DNA from: Chryseobacterium vaccae
GTDB taxonomy: Bacteria; Bacteroidota; Bacteroidia; Flavobacteriales; Weeksellaceae
Direction: 5' to 3'
Assembly (NCBI RefSeq): GCF_009602705.1
Contig: NZ_VSWH01000001.1
Span: forward strand, 4,265,001 to 4,329,000
DNA length: 64,000 bases
The notes under the pieces are model-generated. The model was given only the letters and a program-made list of their open reading frames with translations. It did no database searches and was not told where the DNA came from. A program made the position numbers and the translations under genes. The number at the start of each line of letters is the position of its first letter. The first letter of the stretch is position 1. This document shows positions 24,158 to 33,072 of this stretch, one piece after another.

Positions 24158-24631
24158 ATGGTAACCTTACAGTTCTTCAAAGAAGATGACCTTTTCAAAG
24201 TGAATTATGCTCTGGATGAAGATCAGCTGCGTTTTACTTCCACAGCGGAACAGGCGATACAGAGAATAAAAGAAAGAAATGATCATCAATCATTTGCGGT
24301 TATTATTATGGATAAAGGACTGCCTGTAGGTTTTTTTGTCCTTGATTTTGGTGAAGATAAACTGGATTTGACCAATAACAAGGATTCTGTCTTATTAAGG
24401 TCTTTATCTGTAAATCCTGAAATGCAGGGAAAAGGAATAGGAAAAGAAGCAATGCAGAAAGTAGATGATTTTGTCCGTGAAAATTTCAGTCACTGTAATG
24501 AAATTGTGCTGGCCGTCAACCAGAAAAATGAATCGGCGTATCATATTTACCGTAAAGCAGGATATTCTTATGATGGTAAAACGAGGATCGGAAGAAGCGG
24601 ACGTCAGTATCTGATGTATAAAAAACTTTAA
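24158..24631 (+). CDS. GNAT-family N-acetyltransferase
   Basis: This 157-residue protein is a GCN5-related acetyltransferase. The acetyl-CoA pyrophosphate motif is VNPEMQGKGIGKEAM (about 88-102, Q-G-K-G-I-G), and the last third has the typical NESAYHIYRKAGYSYDG segment (about 127-143). It follows the DUF1684 gene by 2 nt. The substrate cannot be read from the sequence. It is cytoplasmic and of normal length. It may acetylate a small molecule or a protein N-terminus. Confidence 0.92.
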   Translation: MVTLQFFKEDDLFKVNYALDEDQLRFTSTAEQAIQRIKERNDHQSFAVIIMDKGLPVGFFVLDFGEDKLDLTNNKDSVLLRSLSVNPEMQGKGIGKEAMQKVDDFVRENFSHCNEIVLAVNQKNESAYHIYRKAGYSYDGKTRIGRSGRQYLMYKKL

Positions 24632-24675
24632 GAAAATTTTAAATTCAAAAACTTCTGTTCTGCTGATTTCTTCCA

Positions 24676-24683
24676 TAACTTTG
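24676..24683 (+). promoter_or_regulatory. Promoter -7 element of the SDR gene
   Basis: TAACTTTG, 20 nt before the ATG at 24704. Confidence 0.6.
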
Positions 24684-24703
24684 AGTAACATCAAATTCAA
24701 AAT

Positions 24704-25513
24704 ATGGAAATATCACTTCATCATCAGGTCGCTGTAGTTACCGGAGCTTCCAGCGGAATAGGTTCAGGAATCGCAAAATCTTTAGCAGCAGCAGGGGCTG
24801 CAGTGATCATTAATCACTCTTCGGAAAGATCTACAGAAGAAGCAAAAGCTGTCTTAAAAGAAGTTACAGATGGCGGAGGAACAGGAATAACCTATCAATG
24901 TGATGTCTCTAAGGAAGATCAGGTTATCAAAATGTTTCAGGATGTGGTTTCCGAATTTGGGACAGTAGATATTCTGATTAATAATGCAGGAATTCAAAAG
25001 GATGCGAAATTCACGGAAATGACCTTGGACCAATGGAATGCTGTTATCGGAGTGAATCTTACCGGGCAGTTTCTTTGTGCAAGAGAAGCAATAAAAGAGT
25101 TTTTACGACGGGGGATAGATCCTTCACGTTCTTTAGCGTGCGGGAAAATCATTCATATCAGTTCGGTTCATGAAATTATTCCCTGGGCAGGGCATGCCAA
25201 TTATGCAGCAAGTAAAGGAGCCGTGAGAATGCTGATGCAGACTTTGGCTCAGGAATATGGGGCTGATAAAATCCGGGTCAACTCTATTTGTCCCGGAGCC
25301 ATTCAAACTCCCATCAATACCAATGCCTGGAATACCCCTGAAGCACTCAATTCACTTCTTACGCTGATTCCTTATAACAGGATCGGTCAGCCGCAGGATA
25401 TAGGAAATTTAGCCGCATTTCTGGCTAGTGACCTGGCTGATTATATTACCGGAACCAGCATTTTTGTTGACGGAGGGATGACCACGTTTGAAAGCTTTTC
25501 TACAGGAGGCTAA
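24704..25513 (+). CDS. Short-chain dehydrogenase/reductase, glucose 1-dehydrogenase-like
   Basis: This 269-residue classical SDR has the cofactor motif VTGASSGIGSGIA (about 11-23), NNAG (about 92-95), the catalytic Ser (HISSVHE) and YAASK (about 166-170), and the C-terminal SICPGAIQTPINT segment. The two residues after the second strand (NHSSERSTEE) suit NADP(H) binding. The sequence pattern is like that of bacterial glucose 1-dehydrogenase, and its position 86 nt before a GH63-like glucosidase gene supports a sugar-linked role, but the substrate is inference. It has its own promoter (24676). Confidence 0.93.
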   Translation: MEISLHHQVAVVTGASSGIGSGIAKSLAAAGAAVIINHSSERSTEEAKAVLKEVTDGGGTGITYQCDVSKEDQVIKMFQDVVSEFGTVDILINNAGIQKDAKFTEMTLDQWNAVIGVNLTGQFLCAREAIKEFLRRGIDPSRSLACGKIIHISSVHEIIPWAGHANYAASKGAVRMLMQTLAQEYGADKIRVNSICPGAIQTPINTNAWNTPEALNSLLTLIPYNRIGQPQDIGNLAAFLASDLADYITGTSIFVDGGMTTFESFSTGG

Positions 25514-25550
25514 AAGAATAAATGTAGTGAAAAGTTTTCATCTTAATCCA

Positions 25551-25590
25551 GAGTAATATTGCTCATTACCTATTATTCATTACTCATAAT
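25551..25590. repeat. Second ATTACTCATTAC-type repeat
   Basis: GAGTAAT at 25551 and ATTACTC near 25579 are inverted copies around CTCATTACCTATTATTC. It is related to the element at 20479-20546 and lies in the SDR-GH63 gap. Confidence 0.45.
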
Positions 25591-25598
25591 TAACGTTT

Positions 25599-28268
25599 AT
25601 GTCAGAACAACAAAGAATTTCGGATGTTTCCTGGAAAAAATGGGGACCTTATGTCAGCAACCGTGAATGGGGGCTTGTACGGGAAGACTATAGTGAAAAC
25701 GGTGATGCCTGGAATTACACCAGCCATGATACCGCTGAAGCTAAAACCTATCGTTGGGGAGAAGAGGGAGTCTGCGGAATTTGTGATGATTTTCAACGGT
25801 TTATTTTTTCTGTAGGATTCTGGAATAAGAAAGATAAAATGGTAAAAGAGCGGTTCTTCGGCCTTACCAACGGGCAGGGAAATCATGGAGAAGATGTAAA
25901 GGAATATTTCTATTATCTGGATTCCACCCCCACTCATTCTTATATGAAGATGCTGTATAAGTATCCGCAGAATACCTTTCCTTATGAAGATCTGGTAAAA
26001 ACCAATGCAGCAAGAAGCAAAGATGAACCCGAATATGAACTGATTGATACCGGGATTTTTGATCATAATGAATATTTTGACATCTTCATTGAGTATGCAA
26101 AAGAAAGCCAAAATGATATTCTGGTCAGGATAACGGTGATCAACAAATCTGAAAAAGAAGCTTCCCTTATTCTATTGCCGACGGTTTGGTTCAGAAATAC
26201 GTGGAACTGGGGATACGATGACTATAGGCCACAGCTCCATGCTGAAGAGGCAGACCAGATCATCATTAATCATAAAGATGTTGATATAAAAAATATCTAT
26301 GCAAAACAGTCTTCAAAAACTCTGTTCTGCAACAATGAAACCAATAATCAAAGACTTTATCAGTCAGTCAATGAATCAAAATATTGTAAAGATGGCATCA
26401 ATGATTTTGTGATAACCGGGAATTCCCAGTCTGTAAACCCTCAGAATAGCGGAACTAAGGCTTCTTTTTTCATAGATGAAGATTTTAAAGAAGGAGAGAC
26501 CAAAATATTTGAATTCAGGCTATCGGATAAAGATCTAACGAAACCGTTCGAGGATTTTGATTTTGTCTTTGAGGAAAGACAGAAAGAAGCAGATGAATTT
26601 TATGCTGAGATTCAGAAAGGAATCTCTTCAGAAGATGAAAAACTGGTCCAAAGGCAGGCCTTTGCAGGAATGCTCTGGAATAAAATGTATTACCATTACA
26701 ACGTTGAAAAATGGCTGAAAGGTGATCCTGCTGAGGTTCCTCCTCCAAAATCTCGCGAAAAGATCCGGAATTATGACTGGAAGCACCTCAATAATGAACA
26801 CATCATTTCCATGCCTGATAAATGGGAATATCCATGGTATGCCACCTGGGATCTGGCGTTTCATACAATAAGTTTCTCACTCATTGACCCTGATTTTGCA
26901 AAATACCAGCTGAAGCTTTTTCTCTTTGAATGGTACATGCATCCTAACGGGCAGCTTCCCGCTTATGAATGGAACTTTAGTGATGTAAATCCTCCGGTAC
27001 ATGCTTGGGCTGTTTTCCGCGTATTCAAAATTGATGAGTACCTGAAAGAAAAGCCGGATCTTGAATTTCTGGAAAGCGCTTTTCAAAAGCTGCTGATGAA
27101 TTTTACCTGGTGGGTGAACAAAAAGGATAATAACGGGAATAACATTTTTGAAGGTGGATTTCTTGGATTAGATAATATCGGGGTTTTTGACCGGAACTCT
27201 GCTCTTCCCAATGGAGAGGAGCTGGAACAGTCGGATGGAACAAGCTGGATGGCTATGTTTGCCCTGAATATGATGAGAATTGCATTAGAACTGGCGCTGT
27301 ACAACAATGTTTATGAAGAGATGGCGATGAAGTTTTTCGAACATTTCCTGTCCATTGCCAATTCTCTGGATAATATGGGGGAAGAAAATTTCAGCCTTTG
27401 GGATAATGAAGATGAGTTCTTTTATGATGCGATTGCTTCCAGTGACGGAACTCATATGTATTTAAAATTAAGAACAATAGTCGGATTAATTCCCATGTTT
27501 GCCGTTGAGGTTATTGATGATGAAATGATTGAAAATCTGCCCAATTTCAAAAAAAGAATGAGATGGGTTTTGGATAATAAACCTGAGCTGGCTTCTCTGG
27601 TTTCAAGATGGGAGGTGAAAGGACAGGATTCCAAGCACCTTTTATCTCTGCTTCGGGGGCATCGCCTGAAAAGACTTTTGAAAAGAATGCTGAATCCGGA
27701 TGAGTTTTTAAGTGAGTACGGAGTGAGAGCGTTATCCAAAGAATATGAACAGAATCCTTACACCCTTAGCCTTAATGAAACAGATTATCATGTAAAATAT
27801 ACGCCTGCAGAAAGCGACAGCGGACTTTTCGGAGGAAACAGCAACTGGCGCGGTCCTATATGGTTTCCGATTAATTTTCTGATCATTGAAAGCCTACAGC
27901 GCTTTTTCTTTTATTACAGTCCCGATTTTTTGGTTGAATATCCTACAGGAAGCGGTAATTATGCTAATCTGGATCAGATCGCCGATTCTCTAAGCAGAAG
28001 ACTGGCAAAAATATTTTTAAAGGATGAAAAGGGCAAAAGACCTGTACATGGACAATATGAAAAATTTCAGACAGATCCGGATTTTAAAGATTATCTTTTG
28101 TTTTATGAATACTTTCATGGAGATAACGGCCGTGGAGTAGGTGCTTCTCATCAGACAGGATGGACCGGGCTGATTGCAAAGATCCTGCAGCCAAGGTTTT
28201 CCAAAAAAGAAATCGCAGCATCTGAAACAGAAATGCCGAAGGAAGTGGCTGGGAAAATAAAAAAATAA
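25599..28268 (+). CDS. GH63/MGH1-like glucosidase
   Basis: This 889-residue protein belongs to the mannosyl-oligosaccharide-glucosidase-like (GH63-type) group. An N-terminal beta-sandwich region (about 1-330) starts with the conserved WKKWGPYVSNREWGLVREDYSENGDAWNYTSHD; an (alpha/alpha)6 barrel follows (about 350-889). Barrel markers are WYATWDLAFHTISFSLIDPDFAK, with the putative acid residue Asp, QLPAYEWNFSDVNPPVHAW, and the C-terminal NSNWRGPIWFPINFLIIESL. There is no signal peptide, so it is probably cytoplasmic and may act on short alpha-glucosides such as glucosylglycerate or mannosylglycerate. The actual substrate is unknown. An SDR gene precedes it. Confidence 0.88.
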   Translation: MSEQQRISDVSWKKWGPYVSNREWGLVREDYSENGDAWNYTSHDTAEAKTYRWGEEGVCGICDDFQRFIFSVGFWNKKDKMVKERFFGLTNGQGNHGEDVKEYFYYLDSTPTHSYMKMLYKYPQNTFPYEDLVKTNAARSKDEPEYELIDTGIFDHNEYFDIFIEYAKESQNDILVRITVINKSEKEASLILLPTVWFRNTWNWGYDDYRPQLHAEEADQIIINHKDVDIKNIYAKQSSKTLFCNNETNNQRLYQSVNESKYCKDGINDFVITGNSQSVNPQNSGTKASFFIDEDFKEGETKIFEFRLSDKDLTKPFEDFDFVFEERQKEADEFYAEIQKGISSEDEKLVQRQAFAGMLWNKMYYHYNVEKWLKGDPAEVPPPKSREKIRNYDWKHLNNEHIISMPDKWEYPWYATWDLAFHTISFSLIDPDFAKYQLKLFLFEWYMHPNGQLPAYEWNFSDVNPPVHAWAVFRVFKIDEYLKEKPDLEFLESAFQKLLMNFTWWVNKKDNNGNNIFEGGFLGLDNIGVFDRNSALPNGEELEQSDGTSWMAMFALNMMRIALELALYNNVYEEMAMKFFEHFLSIANSLDNMGEENFSLWDNEDEFFYDAIASSDGTHMYLKLRTIVGLIPMFAVEVIDDEMIENLPNFKKRMRWVLDNKPELASLVSRWEVKGQDSKHLLSLLRGHRLKRLLKRMLNPDEFLSEYGVRALSKEYEQNPYTLSLNETDYHVKYTPAESDSGLFGGNSNWRGPIWFPINFLIIESLQRFFFYYSPDFLVEYPTGSGNYANLDQIADSLSRRLAKIFLKDEKGKRPVHGQYEKFQTDPDFKDYLLFYEYFHGDNGRGVGASHQTGWTGLIAKILQPRFSKKEIAASETEMPKEVAGKIKK

Positions 28269-28301
28269 ATTTGCTTTTTCACTTTTCAGTCTTCCATTTC
28301 A

Positions 28302-28988
28302 TTATTCAAAAATCTGCTGGATAACCTCCAGAGAGGCAGGCATTTTAAAGCCGGCTATATGATAATGATAATAGACGAGAAGGCTGTCCAGAAAATCTTT
28401 CCTTAGAGTGGAATGAATTTTTGCTGAGTATATATTTTCTGAAGTAAGCACTGCTTTCCACAGCGAAGAAATTTCCTGTCCAAATAACTGATGAGCTGAG
28501 GCCATAGAAAACGTTCCGGTTTCCGGATCTAAAAAAAGACCGTCATTAACAAGCGGGGCTACCCCCTGAATCTTTAAAATACTGATCATAAAAAGCAGGT
28601 GGCACTGGTAATTTTTATTCATCAGCTCATGAAGGAATTCATCAATAGTGAAAAATATATTCAGGTTCTTATTTTCATGTTTCAACACCTGGTTTAGAAA
28701 ATCTGAAATGAAAAACAGAACCGTATTGGCTCTTATATCTGTAAAAGCATCGTTGGTTTTCAGCAATTCCATCCTTGAAACAGACGGGATTCCGGCTCCT
28801 CTGGCAGGATTAATGGAAAAACTGAGCTTATTCAAAGGCTGAAGCAGGGCTTTCTTTTTATTTCTTTTGGAATATACTCCTTTTAGAAAATAGGTCTGAA
28901 AGCCATCTTCTTCTGTGAAACAATGCAGAACCGCATCATTTTCGCCATATTTTATGAATGAAAGTAAAAATCCGTTTTGTGAATTCAT
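28302..28988 (-). CDS. recO: DNA repair protein RecO
   Basis: This 228-residue protein matches RecO: an N-terminal OB fold (NGFLLSFIKYGENDAVLHCFTEEDGFQTYFLKGVYS..., about 1-75) followed by a helical C-terminal domain (about 80-228). The Cys zinc finger of some RecO proteins is absent, as in other Bacteroidota. It loads RecA onto SSB-coated DNA with RecR in the RecF pathway. It starts 1 nt after the porZ stop on the minus strand, so the two are probably in one operon; recO-porZ linkage is known in Bacteroidota. Confidence 0.93.
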   Translation of the reverse strand: MNSQNGFLLSFIKYGENDAVLHCFTEEDGFQTYFLKGVYSKRNKKKALLQPLNKLSFSINPARGAGIPSVSRMELLKTNDAFTDIRANTVLFFISDFLNQVLKHENKNLNIFFTIDEFLHELMNKNYQCHLLFMISILKIQGVAPLVNDGLFLDPETGTFSMASAHQLFGQEISSLWKAVLTSENIYSAKIHSTLRKDFLDSLLVYYHYHIAGFKMPASLEVIQQIFE

Positions 28989-31255
28989 TAATTAACTACG
29001 GCTATTTTGGCGGTAGCTTTATCTGAACCGTCTTCATTGGTCATCAATACAAAATAAATTCCTGAAGCAACACGGGTACCTTTGTTATTGTTAAGGTCCC
29101 ATTCATAATATCCTCCTCTTGCTACTGCAGAATGTACTACGTTTCCTGCTGCATCGGCTATTCTGATATTGGTTTTTTCAGCAAGTCCTTTAATGGTTAC
29201 TTTTCCTTTAAAGTTGGAATATACCACAGGATTTGGATATACTACCACATCTCCAAAATTAGAATTTACATCGGCTACATCGCCTTGATAAACCACAATT
29301 CCGTTATAAGTAGCGAAATATACTTTGCCTGTTTTTTTATCTACTTTGATATCAGTGACGGAGTTGGTAGGAAGGGGAGAGTTTTCTTTCGTAAAATGTT
29401 TAATTGTCTGCTGGCCGTCGGAAGAAAGGTAATATACCCCCCCTCCGTCTACGGAAATCCATTTATGATCTCCGGCATCTACTTCTATCTGAAGGATCTG
29501 GCTATCTCTGAAAAGTTCTTCTCCAAGTCCGTTCTGTTCAATAATAATAGGGGATACCTGTGGAGATGTTCCTTTTATTTCTGTAGCAGCGTTGGGTAAT
29601 ATTCTTAATCCACTGTCAGAACCGATCCATGCATCTCCGGATTTGTCAATGGCAACAGATATTGTTCCTTTTGCATTACCCGAAAATCCGTTGGTATCTT
29701 TTAGAATATATTCAGTATCATCAGACAGGTTGGCTGCATTTTTATAATCATAGACCATGAAAGTATTTGTTCTTGGAGTAGGAATCCATAGCATATTTTC
29801 ATAAAAGAGAGGTTTTTGTAGGGCCTCACTTGATATATTAAACTTTTTAACAGTAAAATTATCAGCTGCTTTATCAAAAATACCTATAGAAGCAACCGCT
29901 TCGTAAAATGAAATTGAAACGAAAAGATTATTCTGATTGTCCGACGCGAAGCCTACAGGACGGCTGTAATATCCATTGGTGTTGCCCAGATCATAATATT
30001 TTACCATATCAAAATCTTTGTTGCCCGGGTTGTATTTCATTCTATAAACCCCTTGTGCGCCCAGAACGGTATAGTTGGCAAAAAATACTTCGCTACCGTC
30101 ACCTGGATTTAAAACTGCATCCATAACATTAATAGGACCGGTATTTCCTACGAAAAAGGAAGGATAGATCCATTCAGCGCCGGTAAAATAATAAAAACCA
30201 GGTTTTTTAGGGTTCGTTACAGGTCCGTTATATCTGTCTATTCTTGCTCCGGAGGAGACTAGAATCTGATCGTTGTCGTATAAATTAATTTTGTAGGCAA
30301 AATTAGAGTATGGTCCCGACGGTTTATAGATGATGCTGTTTTCATCTTTTATTCCGGATAATATGGTTCCTCCAAATATTTTTCCGGCTGCTTTTATGGC
30401 TGTATTGCATTCTTCCCCTACACTTACTGTTCCCTGAGGCATTCCGTTGGTACTGAATGTATAGATTCTGGCAAGATCAGTCACCACAATATTGTCTGAC
30501 GTTACCACTACATCATGAATGTCTCCAAAAGTTGATGGAAGCGCAGTGGGTATTCCATTATTGTACATGAAAGCAGAGGTTGCGGATGAAAATACAACAG
30601 AAGATTCAGCATCAATATGTTTAAATGAACCCGGTATTTCTGTTACCCAGGTAGAATATACAGGGAAGGTGGTATTCATTTCATGGGTTTTCAGCCCGTT
30701 ATTGGTTACAGAATATACTTTATTCTGAAAAATAACAGCCTCGTTGCTGGCTTCATAGATGCCCGCTCCTGTCATAAAAAAGGTAGTGTCGTTGAACTCT
30801 TTCTTTTTCAGGTTAAATATGGAAAGCCCATAGCCTACAGAAATAACTGCCTGATCTCCTGTAATAGAGATATGATTGATCTTTTTGCTTCCATTGTACC
30901 CAGTTGCAATGGGGATATCAACAATATATTTGATTTCCTGCGGGGTGATAATATCTAAAGACCCATTACTATAACCTATAATTCCTGTTTTGGTTTGTGG
31001 ATTATAGTCGAAAGCTGTAATCCCTGTATCATGAAGACCATTGGCTTTTGATAACTTTGTAATCTCTCCTGTTGAGATTGTATAATAGAATATCCCGTTT
31101 TCGGTAGCGGCAATTATTTTCCCGTTGTCTTCCTTCATGGCTAAGACATTGTTGTAGGAAAAAAGATCCGTCCATTTTTTTGAGGTAATGACCTGCGCTT
31201 TTGTCAGTTGCAGGGATGCTAAAATACCAAGAGAAATTATAGAAAGTTTTTTCAT
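28988..31255 (-). CDS. porZ: PorZ-type type IX secretion protein with beta-propellers and sorting domain
   Basis: This 755-residue protein has a signal peptide (residues 1-20, ending TKAQ), then two seven-bladed beta-propellers (about 20-350 and 350-660; blades such as NNVLAMKEDNGKIIAATENGIFYY and DAWIGSDSGLRILPNAATEI), and a C-terminal type A sorting domain (about 672-755, VVYPNPV...ASGIYFVLM). This layout is that of PorZ, part of the cell-surface attachment complex (PorU, PorV, PorQ, PorZ) that handles T9SS cargo after outer-membrane passage. PorZ is in turn exported by T9SS. The recO gene overlaps its end, the metallophosphatase gene precedes it by 1 nt, so it sits in a four-gene run. It is well supported. 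Confidence 0.93.
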   Translation of the reverse strand: MKKLSIISLGILASLQLTKAQVITSKKWTDLFSYNNVLAMKEDNGKIIAATENGIFYYTISTGEITKLSKANGLHDTGITAFDYNPQTKTGIIGYSNGSLDIITPQEIKYIVDIPIATGYNGSKKINHISITGDQAVISVGYGLSIFNLKKKEFNDTTFFMTGAGIYEASNEAVIFQNKVYSVTNNGLKTHEMNTTFPVYSTWVTEIPGSFKHIDAESSVVFSSATSAFMYNNGIPTALPSTFGDIHDVVVTSDNIVVTDLARIYTFSTNGMPQGTVSVGEECNTAIKAAGKIFGGTILSGIKDENSIIYKPSGPYSNFAYKINLYDNDQILVSSGARIDRYNGPVTNPKKPGFYYFTGAEWIYPSFFVGNTGPINVMDAVLNPGDGSEVFFANYTVLGAQGVYRMKYNPGNKDFDMVKYYDLGNTNGYYSRPVGFASDNQNNLFVSISFYEAVASIGIFDKAADNFTVKKFNISSEALQKPLFYENMLWIPTPRTNTFMVYDYKNAANLSDDTEYILKDTNGFSGNAKGTISVAIDKSGDAWIGSDSGLRILPNAATEIKGTSPQVSPIIIEQNGLGEELFRDSQILQIEVDAGDHKWISVDGGGVYYLSSDGQQTIKHFTKENSPLPTNSVTDIKVDKKTGKVYFATYNGIVVYQGDVADVNSNFGDVVVYPNPVVYSNFKGKVTIKGLAEKTNIRIADAAGNVVHSAVARGGYYEWDLNNNKGTRVASGIYFVLMTNEDGSDKATAKIAVVN

Positions 31256-31256
31256 A

Positions 31257-32207
31257 TTATGCTGTTATGCTGCTGTCAATAACCTGGTTATTCCAGGAAA
31301 TATGCTGTATGTTTTTATTACTGTCAAAGTGGAAATCAATTCTGCCTAAAAGCAGGCCTGCCCATCCAACCTGGTTTACCAGAACATTTTTACCCTGTCT
31401 GTTGGTATACGTCTGAGGTTCCGGAAGGAAAGTATGGGTGTGCCCCCCAAGAATAATATCAATATTTTCCGTTTTAGCGGCCAGAATTTTATCACTTATC
31501 TTATTAGGTTCATCTTTATAATCATAGCCGATATGTGAAAGGCAGATCACCAGATCACATTTCTGCTCATTTTTTAGAAAATTTGAATAATGCTGAGCTA
31601 CCTCTACAGGATCTGAATAGATGGTTTCTCCATATTGCTTTTTCCCGACGAGTCCGTCCAATTGGATTCCTACTCCGAAAATTCCGACTTTAATCCCGTT
31701 TTTATTAAAGATTTTGTACTGTGACGTCTTTCCGTCCAGAACTGTATTTTTGAAATCGTAGTTAGAACAGATGAAAGGGAATTGGGCATTCGGCAGCACT
31801 TTTAAAAATCCATCCAGACCGTTATCAAAATCATGATTTCCCATGGTAGAAGCATCATACTTCATCATGGACATCAGTTTGAACTCCAGTTCACCTCCAA
31901 AGAAATTAAAATAAGGAGTTCCCTGGAAAATATCCCCTGAATCCAGAAGAAGCACATTGTTTTCCTGACTTCTGATCTGCTGAATCAGGCTTGCTCTTCT
32001 TGCAAACCCTCCCTGATTGGGATTTTTTGTATAACTGGCATCAAAAGGTTCTATCCTGCTGTGCTGGTCGTTGGTATGAAGAATGGTAAGTTTATTCGCG
32101 GATTTAAAAGGGTTGAATTTTAATTCTTCCGCCATCATCATCTGGGGAGCTAAAGCCATTGCTAAAGATCCGCCGCCTATTGCTTTTAAAAATTTTTTTC
32201 TATCCAT
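31257..32207 (-). CDS. Metallophosphatase, N-terminal half of a split 5'-nucleotidase
   Basis: This 316-residue exported protein has a Tat-like leader (MDRKKFLKAIGGGSLAMALA, R-K pair) and the calcineurin-type phosphoesterase domain of 5'-nucleotidase/UshA. Metal motifs are intact: HTNDQH (about 45-50), LDSGD (about 92-96), MGNHD (about 121-125) and GGHTHT (about 237-242). The usual C-terminal 5'-nucleotidase domain is missing here but is coded by the gene just upstream (32207-32965), whose stop overlaps the start of this gene. The two chains likely form one working enzyme that splits nucleotides in the periplasm. The next gene, porZ, starts 1 nt after its stop. Confidence 0.92.
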   Translation of the reverse strand: MDRKKFLKAIGGGSLAMALAPQMMMAEELKFNPFKSANKLTILHTNDQHSRIEPFDASYTKNPNQGGFARRASLIQQIRSQENNVLLLDSGDIFQGTPYFNFFGGELEFKLMSMMKYDASTMGNHDFDNGLDGFLKVLPNAQFPFICSNYDFKNTVLDGKTSQYKIFNKNGIKVGIFGVGIQLDGLVGKKQYGETIYSDPVEVAQHYSNFLKNEQKCDLVICLSHIGYDYKDEPNKISDKILAAKTENIDIILGGHTHTFLPEPQTYTNRQGKNVLVNQVGWAGLLLGRIDFHFDSNKNIQHISWNNQVIDSSITA

Positions 32208-32965
32208 TATTTCTTACCGGTAAAATTTAAACGAACATCTGTATTAGGAACTATTTCAGGATTTTTTTTGAAATATTCAATAAACAGATCTCTTAGCTTG
32301 ATTCCTGTAGGAATGGCTTCCCCCTTTGAGAAAAACTTCATATTGTCACCTCCCAGAGCCAGATAATCAGAAGTCGCTATATAATATTCCTCAGAAGGGT
32401 TTACAGGTTTTCCGTTGATTAAAGTTTTAGTAAGCTGTCCGTTATTGGTTTCAATGTATAAGTGGGAAACAGGATTGTTTACCTGCGTTTTTGCATAATA
32501 ATCATAAAGCCCCTGAAGATCTGTTCCTTTTAGCTTTACAATAATGACTTCATTTTCGAAAGGCATTACTTCAAATATGCTTTTCAGAAGAATATCTCCT
32601 TTTCCGATGGTCGTTCTGATCCCTCCGATATTGATCAGTGCGGCATCTACATTTTTTTTCAGATGTGTTTTCGTCCATGCGTCGGCTCCATCAAATGTAT
32701 AGTCTGCCAAAAGATTACCCAGATTGCTGTTATCACCTTGTTTGGTAAGGTCTACACTGGTGTGGGAGATCTTTTGGTTCATCTCTTTATCCAGTTTCTG
32801 CTTATAAGGTTCAATAACTTTTACAAATGCCTCATCATTCTTTAGCTCATTATTAATAGAAATGTTTTTCTGGGGCTGTACCTGAGCCAGCTGCAGCGTG
32901 GAAGCTGTTTTGCAGGCAGTCAGTGAGGCCAGAGCAATTCCTAGTAACAAGAATTTATTTTTCAT
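32207..32965 (-). CDS. Lipoprotein with 5'-nucleotidase C-terminal domain
   Basis: This 252-residue protein starts MKNKFLLLGIALASLTAC, a lipoprotein signal with lipid-anchored Cys18. It then has the complete C-terminal domain of 5'-nucleotidases (about 80-250): NLLADYTFDGADAW, ALINIGGIRTTIGKGDI, FENEVIIVKLKGTDL and YYIATSDYLALGGDNMKFF, with the conserved substrate-stacking Tyr or Phe region. The catalytic metal domain is in the next gene; splitting these two domains into neighbouring genes is typical of Bacteroidota. The start at 32965 is chosen because the -7 element TATATTTG (32984-32991) overlaps the alternative TTG start at 32986. It leads an operon with the phosphatase, porZ and recO. 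Confidence 0.92.
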   Translation of the reverse strand: MKNKFLLLGIALASLTACKTASTLQLAQVQPQKNISINNELKNDEAFVKVIEPYKQKLDKEMNQKISHTSVDLTKQGDNSNLGNLLADYTFDGADAWTKTHLKKNVDAALINIGGIRTTIGKGDILLKSIFEVMPFENEVIIVKLKGTDLQGLYDYYAKTQVNNPVSHLYIETNNGQLTKTLINGKPVNPSEEYYIATSDYLALGGDNMKFFSKGEAIPTGIKLRDLFIEYFKKNPEIVPNTDVRLNFTGKK

Positions 32966-32983
32966 AATATCTTTTAGTATATG

Positions 32984-32991
32984 CAAATATA
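32984..32991 (-). promoter_or_regulatory. Promoter -7 element of the nucleotidase-porZ-recO operon
   Basis: On the minus strand this reads TATATTTG, 19 nt before the ATG at 32965. It overlaps the alternative TTG start and so rules it out. Confidence 0.7.
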
Positions 32992-33045
32992 ATTATATGT
33001 ATAATAAAACATTATTATTTATTATAAATTCTTACTGTAAATTAT

Positions 33046-33053
33046 TAAATTTG
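33046..33053 (+). promoter_or_regulatory. Promoter -7 element of dapA
   Basis: TAAATTTG, 20 nt before the dapA ATG. Confidence 0.65.
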
Positions 33054-33072
33054 ACAAAAATAATTCGAACAG

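Noticed and set aside
25602..26111. A 169-codon minus-strand frame inside the GH63-like gene
   Set aside because: It is fully within a well-supported long gene and shows no family motif or promoter.
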